6,415 nt of DNA from positions 1 through 6,415 of the forward strand of contig CALGKV010000135.1 of NCBI GenBank assembly GCA_937930465.1. The letters are read 5' to 3'. The position numbers were made by a program, and so were the translations under genes. Under the pieces are notes generated by a model, which saw only the letters and a program-made list of their open reading frames with translations, ran no database searches and had not been told where the DNA came from. Positions 1-5,708 of this stretch are shown here, one piece after another (positions within the stretch are counted from its first letter, which is position 1; every line of letters starts with the position of its first letter). Source of the DNA: Methanosuratincolales archaeon. Its GTDB lineage: Archaea > Thermoproteota > Methanomethylicia > Methanomethylicales > Methanomethylicaceae.

Positions 1-35
1 TCTACGCAAAGCTTGAGTCCACAGGGCAGGCATGA
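1..35 (+). CDS. C-terminal end of an upstream gene, possibly prefoldin subunit alpha (partial)
   Basis: Reading from base 3, ten codons (YAKLESTGQA) run into a TGA at 33-35, three bases before the ftsY start. Only this fragment is present, so the sequence does not identify the product. In many archaea the gene directly upstream of ftsY is pfdA, the alpha subunit of the prefoldin chaperone, and a short polar, helix-compatible ending fits that. The assignment rests on neighbourhood alone. Frame 2 closes at once, and frame 1 would run into ftsY, so frame 3 is the best choice. Confidence 0.4.
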   Translation, partial: YAKLESTGQA

Positions 36-38
36 GGC

Positions 39-938
39 TTGTTCGAAAGGCTGAAGAAGGTCGTGGGCAGCCTAGTCGATCAGATATCTTCAAAGAAGAT
101 ATCCGAGTCCGATTTGGAGTCCCTGCTGTGGGACTTCCAGATGTCTCTTGTAGAGTGCGATGTGGCTCTACCTGTAGCCGAAGAGATTTCGAATAGGATC
201 AAAGAGAAGCTAGTTGGATCAAAAGTTGGGCTCTTCCAGGATCTCCGGCCTGTTGTCGAGTCAGAACTAAGGGATATCTTGAAGGGCATGCTTGCTAATT
301 CGGATCTATTCAGCCTCATCGGCGCCAAGAGACCATTCGTAATAATGTTCGTGGGCGTCAACGGAACGGGTAAGACGACCACCATCGCCAAGGTTGCCAA
401 GCAACTCAAAGCAAAAGGTCTGAGCGTGGTTTTTGCATGCAGTGACACTTTCAGGGCTGGGTCTGAGGAGCAGATAGAGACCCATGCTGAGCGGTTGGGT
501 CTGAAGGTCATAAAACACAAGTACGGTGCGGATCCCGCAGCCGTGGCATACGATGCTGTCGTACATGCAAAGAACAACGGCATCGACGTCGTCCTGATCG
601 ACACCGCCGGAAGGATGCAAACCGACAAAGATCTGATGGACGAGCTTATGAAGATACACCGCGTCGCATCCCCGGATCTCACCATTTTTGTGGGGGACTC
701 CCTTGCTGGGAATGATGCGCTGCAGCAAGCTTCAGACTTCAACAAGTACGTCAAGATTGACGGTGTGATCCTTACAAAAGCGGACGCAGACTCAAAAGGT
801 GGTTCCGCCATCTCGATCTCAAGCGCGCTGAGGAAGCCCATTTTCTTTCTGGGTGTAGGTCAGGGCTACGACGATATAGTCCCGTTCGACCCAGATTGGG
901 TAATTGACAATGTATTTGCAAAGCAACAAAAGGTCTAG
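39..938 (+). CDS. ftsY: Signal recognition particle receptor FtsY (SRP-GTPase)
   Basis: SRP receptor: it docks the SRP-ribosome-nascent chain complex at the membrane and hands it to the Sec translocon, with reciprocal GTP hydrolysis in an Ffh/SRP54-FtsY heterodimer. The 299-residue protein has a helical N domain (about 1-90) and a G domain with all SRP-GTPase motifs: P-loop GVNGTGKTTT at 106-115, DTFRAGSEEQ at 136-145, DTAGR at 188-192, TKAD at 246-249, and GVGQGYDDIVPF at 272-283. The long acidic A domain of bacterial FtsY is absent, as usual in archaea. The start is TTG at 39: an in-frame TGA at 33 closes the frame upstream, and MFERLKK is a typical FtsY N-terminus. No good SD is correctly spaced (GAGG at 34-37 is too close). 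It lies 3 nt after the upstream stop, so it is probably the last gene of a transcript entering from the left. Confidence 0.96.
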   Translation: MFERLKKVVGSLVDQISSKKISESDLESLLWDFQMSLVECDVALPVAEEISNRIKEKLVGSKVGLFQDLRPVVESELRDILKGMLANSDLFSLIGAKRPFVIMFVGVNGTGKTTTIAKVAKQLKAKGLSVVFACSDTFRAGSEEQIETHAERLGLKVIKHKYGADPAAVAYDAVVHAKNNGIDVVLIDTAGRMQTDKDLMDELMKIHRVASPDLTIFVGDSLAGNDALQQASDFNKYVKIDGVILTKADADSKGGSAISISSALRKPIFFLGVGQGYDDIVPFDPDWVIDNVFAKQQKV

Positions 939-967
939 AATTGATCCGCAGGAAAATTTATCAATCG

Positions 968-980
968 AAAAAGATTTTTA
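968..980 (+). promoter_or_regulatory. Putative TATA-box promoter for argF-dtdA
   Basis: An A/T-rich element (AAAAAGATTTTTA) lies in the 84-nt gap between ftsY and argF. Its centre is about 48 nt before the argF ATG, the same distance seen for the better TATA boxes before secE and alaS. Transcription would start near 1000, giving a leader of about 22 nt. A second A/T-rich stretch at 953-962 (AAAATTTATC) is an alternative box that would imply a longer leader. Confidence 0.5.
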
Positions 981-1022
981 GGACAGGGTGAACAATTAAA
1001 GAACCTCCGGTGCGTTATTCCC

Positions 1023-1952
1023 ATGGAACTAAAAGGTCGCGACTTTCTCAGGACAGGGGACTTCTCGACGGAGGAACTGGGGCTTATTCTCAAAAAGGCT
1101 TCTCAAATGAAGCTTGCCCATAAGAAGAGGGAGCCCGTGGAACAGTCCCTCGCAGGGAAGAGCATTGCAATGCTCTTCCAGAAGCCATCGACAAGGACAC
1201 GTCTTTCCTTTGATGTCGGCATAAACCAGTTAGGGGGGCACCCCATATACCTAAACTGGGGCGATCTCCAGCTCGGGAGGGGTGAGACAATTAATGATAC
1301 CGGGAAAATATTCGGCTGCTATGTTGACGGCATCGTTGCACGTGTATATAGGCATGCTGATCTCGAGACCCTTGCACTATCCTCTCCAGTCCCAGTCATA
1401 AATGCCCTCAGCGACGAGTTCCACCCTTGCCAAGCACTAAGCGATTGCTTCACAATAATCGAGAAGAAAGGGGCTCTAAGCGGTCTGAAAATTGCCTTCG
1501 TCGGTGACGGGAGCTGCAACGTTTCACAGTCGCTTGCTGAGGCAGTACTACAGCTGGGCGGCAACATGGTGATTGCATCTCCCAAGAGATACTGCCCCAA
1601 GGAGGAATTCTTATCCGAGCTCAGAAGGCTCGCAAAGGAGGGTGCCGCCCTCCAAGTGACAGATGATCCTGTCGAAGCAGTCAAGGATGCCGATGTCATA
1701 TACACTGATGTATGGGTATCTATGGGAACAGAGTCCGAGGCTGAGCAGAGAGTGCGCGACCTGCGACCTTATCAGGTTAACAAAGACCTCCTCGCCATAT
1801 CTGCCCCCGACTCGATTGTGATGCATTGCCTACCGGCGCACAGGGGGGGAGAGATAACTTCCGACGTAATCGACGGCCCGAGATCTGTGGTCTGGGAACA
1901 GGCTGAAAACCGCCTCCACGTCCAGAAGAGCATCATGTCGCTTGTCCTTTGA
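1023..1952 (+). CDS. argF: Ornithine carbamoyltransferase
   Basis: Transfers the carbamoyl group of carbamoyl phosphate to L-ornithine, giving citrulline in arginine biosynthesis; cytosolic, trimeric fold. The 309 residues match the family length. The carbamoyl-phosphate domain carries KPSTRTR (54-60), the GGHPIYL stretch (71-77), DLQLGRGE (81-88) and HPCQALSD (134-141). The ornithine domain carries VGDGSCNVSQS (160-170), DVWVSMG (229-235) and HCLPAHRGGE (268-277). The SMG loop and HCLP motif separate it from aspartate carbamoyltransferase. An oddity is that the usual Asn-Asn after GDG reads Ser-Cys-Asn, although the second Asn is kept. The start is ATG at 1023, with only a weak SD-like GGTG at 1009-1012. 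Its stop is followed closely by dtdA. An anabolic role is inferred; no arginine deiminase or carbamate kinase genes are nearby. Confidence 0.95.
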   Translation: MELKGRDFLRTGDFSTEELGLILKKASQMKLAHKKREPVEQSLAGKSIAMLFQKPSTRTRLSFDVGINQLGGHPIYLNWGDLQLGRGETINDTGKIFGCYVDGIVARVYRHADLETLALSSPVPVINALSDEFHPCQALSDCFTIIEKKGALSGLKIAFVGDGSCNVSQSLAEAVLQLGGNMVIASPKRYCPKEEFLSELRRLAKEGAALQVTDDPVEAVKDADVIYTDVWVSMGTESEAEQRVRDLRPYQVNKDLLAISAPDSIVMHCLPAHRGGEITSDVIDGPRSVVWEQAENRLHVQKSIMSLVL

Positions 1953-1969
1953 CCTGGCTGGTGTCGGTC

Positions 1970-2770
1970 TTGAAACTGCTGATCTACTCTGCCTCCGACT
2001 TGGCTGGGATTAATATAGCAAGGCATCTGGAGGTGCTCTTTCCATTCGCACCGTCCGAGATCGGGGGGATCCCCGTCAAGGCGCACGGGGATCTTTTCTT
2101 GGTGGAAGTTGATTCCAGCCTTGTGGACCTCGACCTCGAACTCAAAGGCGTCGAGTGGGCCCTGTGTCTCTCAAGGCACAAGAGCTCTTCAGGGAAGCCA
2201 TGCCTCACCGCCCACACTCCTGGCAATCCTGGCACAGCCGCCGAACATGGGGGTAGGCCTGGCGCTGTCTGCATATCTAACCCTTGTCTCCAGTCAGCCC
2301 TGATCAGATCTATGCATCGGGAGTGCGTTAGCCGAGGGGTGGAAATGCAGGTCACTGTTGAGGCCACTCACCATGGTCCTACAGATCTCGATTATCCGGT
2401 CACATTTGTGGAGATCGGGAGCGACGAGAGTTCTTGGGGAGACCCCCTATTGGGGGAAATAGTGGCCTCGGCGGTGCGACTTTCACTCGGGCACAAAATG
2501 GGGAATAGGCTTGCGCTTGGGGTCGGAGGGGGTCATTACTCCGAGAAATTCACCAAGTTGATCCTTGATGGCGATTTTGACGTCGGACACATTGTGCCAA
2601 AGTACGTGCTCTCTGAGGGGTTTGATCCTGGAATACTCAGAAAATGCAAGGAGAGGACATTTGGGGGATGCAGATACGTATTGGTTGACTGGAAGGGCAC
2701 CCCCTCAAAGGCAAAGGTTTGTCTCAGGTCCTCCCTCCACACTCTGGGCGCAGAGCTGGTCAGGATATGA
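1970..2770 (+). CDS. dtdA: D-aminoacyl-tRNA deacylase, archaeal DtdA (GEK1) type
   Basis: Hydrolyses D-aminoacyl-tRNAs to free tRNA and D-amino acid, a quality-control step in translation; the archaeal/plant family is metal dependent and unrelated to bacterial Dtd. From TTG 1970 it has 266 residues, close to family size. Visible signatures are KLLIYSASDLAG near the N-terminus, SRHKSSSGKP (68-77) followed by TAHTPGNPG, EATHHGPTDL (131-140), FVEIGS (146-151), GVGGGHYSEKFTK (184-196) and GHIVPKY (206-212). The His-rich motifs are the likely metal and catalytic centre. Start choice: TTG 1970 has GGTG at 1960-1963 six nt upstream and gives the family-like MKLLIYS. TTG 1949, overlapping the argF stop by 4 nt, would add seven residues with no SD. 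It follows argF within 17 nt, so co-transcription is likely. A strong hairpin followed by T's lies at 2068-2100 inside the gene. Confidence 0.92.
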   Translation: MKLLIYSASDLAGINIARHLEVLFPFAPSEIGGIPVKAHGDLFLVEVDSSLVDLDLELKGVEWALCLSRHKSSSGKPCLTAHTPGNPGTAAEHGGRPGAVCISNPCLQSALIRSMHRECVSRGVEMQVTVEATHHGPTDLDYPVTFVEIGSDESSWGDPLLGEIVASAVRLSLGHKMGNRLALGVGGGHYSEKFTKLILDGDFDVGHIVPKYVLSEGFDPGILRKCKERTFGGCRYVLVDWKGTPSKAKVCLRSSLHTLGAELVRI

Positions 2771-2776
2771 ATTTGG

Positions 2777-2789
2777 AAAGCTTTAAATT
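2777..2789 (+). promoter_or_regulatory. TATA-box promoter of the secE-spt5-ribosomal protein operon
   Basis: AAAGCTTTAAATT sits in the 70-nt gap between dtdA and secE, with TTTAAATT at 2782-2789 as the TATA element and a purine-rich BRE-like stretch (GGAAAG) directly upstream. The box centre lies about 55 nt before the secE ATG, so transcription should begin near 2810 with a leader of about 30 nt. AAAGCTTT (2777-2784) is an 8-bp palindrome. No clear dtdA terminator is seen here, so read-through from argF-dtdA is possible. Confidence 0.7.
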
Positions 2790-2840
2790 GAGCCTTGAGT
2801 TGATAGCCCTTTGCTCACATAAATAATTGGGTGAGTAGAG

Positions 2841-3017
2841 ATGGGTCTATCTGAGTCTTTGCGGTCGGTTGGCAAGGTTCTGAAGCTATCGAGGAAGCCA
2901 GACATGGACGAGCTCAAGCTATCCCTGAAGATCTGCTTCCTGGGGATGATCGCTGTCGGGATCTTTGGCTTCATTATACAGCTCATCGCTTCGTTGCTGC
3001 TCGGGATAAGGGGGTAA
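2841..3017 (+). CDS. secE: Preprotein translocase subunit SecE (Sec61 gamma homologue)
   Basis: A 58-residue subunit of the SecYEG/Sec61 channel that clamps the two halves of SecY in the cytoplasmic membrane. The start is ATG 2841, with a strong SD GGTGA at 2830-2834, six nt upstream. Residues 1-30 are a basic, amphipathic helix region containing VLKLSRKPDMDELK, the conserved archaeal/eukaryotic pattern just before the membrane. Residues 31-56 form one hydrophobic transmembrane segment (CFLGMIAVGIFGF and onward), ending in LGIRG. This single-TM plan is normal for archaeal SecE. It is the first gene of the operon; spt5 follows after 6 nt. The secE-spt5 pair mirrors bacterial secE-nusG. Its small size makes it easy to miss in annotation. 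Confidence 0.93.
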   Translation: MGLSESLRSVGKVLKLSRKPDMDELKLSLKICFLGMIAVGIFGFIIQLIASLLLGIRG

Positions 3018-3023
3018 AATAGC

Positions 3024-3578
3024 TTGTCTGAGAAGCAGCCGGCATCGACGAGAATCTTTGCCATAAGGACAACCGCAGGGCAGGAGGAGAACGTTGCCCT
3101 TCTAATAGAGCGCCGCGCAAAGTCGAAGGGGATACCCGTAATGGCGGTCATATCCCCCCAGGATGTGCGGGGCTATGTATTCATAGAGGCGAGCGGACCA
3201 AATGTCGTTAACCTTGCGATCGAGGATGTGAAGCACATAAAGGGGTGCATACCGGGAAAAGTCGAATTCGATGACCTGCTGCGCTTCATAATGCCTAAGC
3301 CGGCTGCTGAGATGGTCGAGGTCAACGACAAGGTCGAGATCGTCGGTGGGCCGTTCAAGGGGATGCAGGCAAAGGTAACCCGCGTCGACAGAACAAAGGG
3401 CGAAGTCACTCTGGAACTGCTTGAGGCACCCTACACGCTGCCAATCACGGTTCATGCTGAGCAGGTGAAGCTGGTTGCGCGCGGCGAGCCGCCAAAGGCA
3501 CAAGAGAAAGCCGAGACCGCAAAGGGCGAGGAGAAGACTGACATCTTTAAGGCCTTCGAGGAACTGGAGGAAGAATAG
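3024..3578 (+). CDS. spt5: Transcription elongation factor Spt5 (NusG family)
   Basis: Binds the RNA polymerase clamp, usually with Spt4, to keep the elongation complex processive and to connect with the ribosome. The 184-residue protein has an NGN domain (about 9-90: IFAIRTTAGQE, the ISPQDVRGYVFIEA segment, the IKGCIPGKV segment) and a KOW domain (about 98-150: VEVNDKVEIVGGPFKGMQAKV, in which VGGPFKGMQAKV is the core motif). A charged tail of about 30 residues follows, rich in Glu, Lys and Ala and ending in FKAFEELEEE; many archaeal Spt5 proteins stop near 150 residues. The start is TTG 3024, with a G-rich SD-like GGGGGT at 3010-3015 overlapping the secE stop. There is no alternative start before the conserved core. 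It is followed by rpl11 after 2 nt. Confidence 0.95.
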   Translation: MSEKQPASTRIFAIRTTAGQEENVALLIERRAKSKGIPVMAVISPQDVRGYVFIEASGPNVVNLAIEDVKHIKGCIPGKVEFDDLLRFIMPKPAAEMVEVNDKVEIVGGPFKGMQAKVTRVDRTKGEVTLELLEAPYTLPITVHAEQVKLVARGEPPKAQEKAETAKGEEKTDIFKAFEELEEE

Positions 3579-3580
3579 AT

Positions 3581-4090
3581 TTGACAACCAAAAAAACCTT
3601 CAACTTCTTGGTTGATGGAGGAAAGGCGACGGGCGGTCCGCCTATCGGTCCAACGCTAGGGCCGACAGGCCTAAACATAATGTCCGTCGTCAATAAGATA
3701 AACGAGCTGACCAAGGAGTTCGAGGGAATGAAAGTTCCAGTGAAGGTTATTGCCGACCCTGAAACCAAGGAGTTCGAGGTCGAGGTCGGCGTACCTACCA
3801 CCACTGCCTTGATAGTCAAGGAGTTGCGCCTGGAGAAGTGCTCCAGCAACTCGAAGACTGAAAAGGTGGGAGACCTCAGCATTGAGCAGGCTCTTAAGAT
3901 AGCCAAGACGAGGTACCCCCTCTCGGTGGCAAGGTCGCTGAAATCATGCCTCAAGGAGGTCCTTGGGACGTGCGTCTCGATCGGCGTAACCATAGCTGGT
4001 AAAGATCCAAGGGAGGTCCAGAAAGAGATCTCCGAGGGCGTCTATGACGACCTGATAAATGCCGCGGAGGGAGCATCCAATGGAACTTGA
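3581..4090 (+). CDS. rpl11: Large subunit ribosomal protein L11 (uL11)
   Basis: Binds the GTPase-associated region of 23S rRNA at the base of the P stalk and takes part in factor-dependent GTP hydrolysis. In the 169 residues, the N-terminal domain (1-70) has the hallmark PPIGPTLGPTGLNI at 20-33. The C-terminal rRNA-binding domain (about 75-160) has ALKIAKTRY and the conserved GTCVSIGVTIAGKDP at 129-143. The start is TTG 3581, with SD GGAGG at 3566-3570 inside the end of spt5, 10 nt upstream. The gap to spt5 is only 2 nt, so translation is probably coupled. The 3' end overlaps rpl1 by 11 nt. Confidence 0.97.
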   Translation: MTTKKTFNFLVDGGKATGGPPIGPTLGPTGLNIMSVVNKINELTKEFEGMKVPVKVIADPETKEFEVEVGVPTTTALIVKELRLEKCSSNSKTEKVGDLSIEQALKIAKTRYPLSVARSLKSCLKEVLGTCVSIGVTIAGKDPREVQKEISEGVYDDLINAAEGASNGT

Positions 4091-4724
4091 TCAGAAGCAT
4101 TTGTTGAACCTCGTCGAGGAGGCAAAGAAGAACTCCAAAAAAAGGAACTTCGTCCAAGCTGTGGAGCTCTTCCTCAGCTTCAAGGATCTCGACGTGAAGT
4201 CGCCTGAGAACAGGATCAATGAGCTAGTCACGCTGCCGCACGGACCGGGCAAGGAAAACAAGATATGCGTCATTGCTGACGGCGACTTGGTTACCAAGGC
4301 CAGGTCCGCCGGTGCTGATCTGGTGATAACAAAGCAGGAAATAGACCAATACGCAGGAAACAAGAGGGCAATAAAGAAGCTCGCTGATGCATACGATTAC
4401 TTCATGGCCAGGACCGACCTGATGGCTGTTGTGGGTAAAACCTTTGGTACGGTTCTCGGCCCTAGAGGCAAGATGCCAGAGCCCCTTCCCCCGGCCGCTA
4501 ACGTAGAGGCGCTCATCAAGAAGTACAGAAATTCGATTAGGATTAGGATCAGGGACCAGCCCGCGGTCAGGTGCAGGGTCGGATCCGAGGAGATGCCATC
4601 TAACGACTTGGTTGACAACATTATGAGCGTCTTGAACACCGTCGATCGCAAGATCAAGCTCAATCAGCACCTTTCCAAGCTTGCAGTAAAGACAACAATG
4701 GGCACTCCGGCTAAATTGAGGTGA
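4080..4724 (+). CDS. rpl1: Large subunit ribosomal protein L1 (uL1)
   Basis: Forms the mobile L1 stalk that guides deacylated tRNA out of the E site; in several archaea it also represses its own operon by binding its mRNA. The 214 residues match the archaeal length. Motifs are KRNFVQAVEL at 21-30, ENRINELVTLPHG at 43-55, LGPRGKMPEPLP at 126-137 and VKTTMGTP near the C-terminus. Start choice: ATG 4080 has a good SD GGAGG at 4066-4070, nine nt upstream. ATG 4059, which would add seven residues (MPRREHP), has no SD and is rejected. The gene overlaps the end of rpl11 by 11 nt. I looked for a clear L1-binding mRNA mimic near the start and could not identify one by eye. Confidence 0.97.
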   Translation: MELDQKHLLNLVEEAKKNSKKRNFVQAVELFLSFKDLDVKSPENRINELVTLPHGPGKENKICVIADGDLVTKARSAGADLVITKQEIDQYAGNKRAIKKLADAYDYFMARTDLMAVVGKTFGTVLGPRGKMPEPLPPAANVEALIKKYRNSIRIRIRDQPAVRCRVGSEEMPSNDLVDNIMSVLNTVDRKIKLNQHLSKLAVKTTMGTPAKLR

Positions 4725-4729
4725 GGGCG

Positions 4730-5596
4730 ATGTCAGTAAAAACCAAATCCGTTAGAAAACAGGAGATGGTCCAGCAGATAATGCAGCTATTTGAGAAGTA
4801 CCCGATCTTCGCTATAGCTGACCTGAAGGGCATGAAAGCAAACCAGCTGCAGCTGTTGAAGAAGAAATTCAAGGACGATCTTGAGATCCATGTTTCGAAG
4901 AACACCTTGGCACTCAGGGCCCTCAAGGAGATGGGATTCAAGGATATTGAGGCTGTTAAGAATTACCTCTCAGGTCCAAATGCTTTTGTCTTCTCAAAGA
5001 AGAACCCATTCCAAATGTACTTCATGTTTGAGAAGAACAAAGTAGAATCAGCCGCATCGCCAGGGGAAACGGCTCCAAATGACATCGTAGTGACCGCTGG
5101 GAACACTGGGCTCCAGCCAGGCCCGATACTTAGCAAGTTTGGGGCAGCAAAGATCCCGACTAAGATACAAGACGGGACTGTCTGGATAGCGAAGGACACT
5201 ACAGTCGTGGAGAAGGGCAAGGTCATATCGGCAGATGTGGCCGATCTTCTCAACAAACTAGGTCTGAAACCTATACTGGTCGGACTTAGGCTGCGCATGG
5301 CATACGACGGGATAGTTATTCCTGGAGAAATGCTCGCGGTGAACCTGGACGAGTACCGGTCCATGATCACTGATGCGGTGAGATCTGCGTTCAACCTGTC
5401 AGTCAACGCTGCGTACCCGACTGCTGACACAATCAGCCTAATAGTCGCCAAGGCATACAACGAGGCCAAGGGCGTTGCAATCGAGGCTGGCATCCCCATA
5501 CCTGAGATTATGAACGACCTGATCGCAGTCGCAGCCTCTCGCGGAAAGGCACTCGCAGCCGAGGTGTCGAAGAAACACCCAGAGCTGAACCTGTGA
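4730..5596 (+). CDS. rpl10: Large subunit ribosomal protein L10 / P0 (uL10), lacking the acidic C-terminal tail
   Basis: The P-stalk scaffold: its N-terminal domain binds 23S rRNA with L11, and its C-terminal spine helix holds L12 dimers that recruit elongation factors. The 288 residues include the rRNA-binding part (1-110: FAIADLKGMKANQL, SKNTLALRAL), the inserted domain found in archaeal/eukaryotic P0 with NTGLQPGPILSKF (125-137), and the spine (about 210-280: FNLSVNAAYPT, AKAYNEAKGVAIEAGI, AVAASRGKALA), which keeps the repeated L12-binding segments. The protein ends KKHPELNL, without the flexible acidic tail ending in GLGxLFG of most archaeal and eukaryotic P0 proteins. Start choice: ATG 4730 has SD GGTGA at 4720-4724, five nt upstream, overlapping the rpl1 stop. 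GTG 4721 lies within that SD and is less likely. Confidence 0.96.
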   Translation: MSVKTKSVRKQEMVQQIMQLFEKYPIFAIADLKGMKANQLQLLKKKFKDDLEIHVSKNTLALRALKEMGFKDIEAVKNYLSGPNAFVFSKKNPFQMYFMFEKNKVESAASPGETAPNDIVVTAGNTGLQPGPILSKFGAAKIPTKIQDGTVWIAKDTTVVEKGKVISADVADLLNKLGLKPILVGLRLRMAYDGIVIPGEMLAVNLDEYRSMITDAVRSAFNLSVNAAYPTADTISLIVAKAYNEAKGVAIEAGIPIPEIMNDLIAVAASRGKALAAEVSKKHPELNL

Positions 5597-5670
5597 GGTG
5601 CAGCTACTTTGCAACAAATGCTCTACAGTGCGCTACAACCTGTAAAACCTTCCACTTTTTCAGGCGAAGG

Positions 5671-5680
5671 ATTTAAGTAT
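5671..5680 (+). promoter_or_regulatory. TATA-box promoter for rpl12
   Basis: ATTTAAGTAT, with a purine-rich BRE-like CGAAGG directly upstream (5665-5670), lies in the 112-nt gap between rpl10 and rpl12. Transcription would start around 5700. That leaves only about 8 nt before TTG 5709 but about 23 nt before codon 5724, which also carries the SD. A dedicated promoter would allow L12, needed in several copies per ribosome, to be made in excess of L10. Read-through from the upstream operon is not excluded. Confidence 0.6.
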
Positions 5681-5708
5681 CAAAGTTTCCGTATAACTCT
5701 ACGCTTGT

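Noticed and set aside
80..841. Long open frame on the minus strand opposite ftsY (253 codons)
   Set aside because: It lies wholly antisense to an unmistakable FtsY, has no recognisable domain or SD context, and its openness follows from the codon bias of the sense gene.
980..1058. Direct repeat AGGACAGGG (980-988 and 1050-1058)
   Set aside because: A 9-base match, one copy in the argF leader and one in its coding region, is expected by chance in a window of this size.
4059..4079. Upstream ATG adding MPRREHP to L1
   Set aside because: It has no SD, lies deep in rpl11, and ATG 4080 has a well-spaced GGAGG and gives a family-like N-terminus.
4109..4119. CCTCGTCGAGG palindrome near the start of rpl1, considered as an L1 autoregulatory site
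   Set aside because: It lacks the asymmetric internal loop of known L1-binding RNA sites and leaves almost no loop, so it does not resemble the rRNA target.
4721..4729. GTG 4721 as the rpl10 start
   Set aside because: It is inside the GGTGA ribosome binding site that serves ATG 4730 and would add only three residues.
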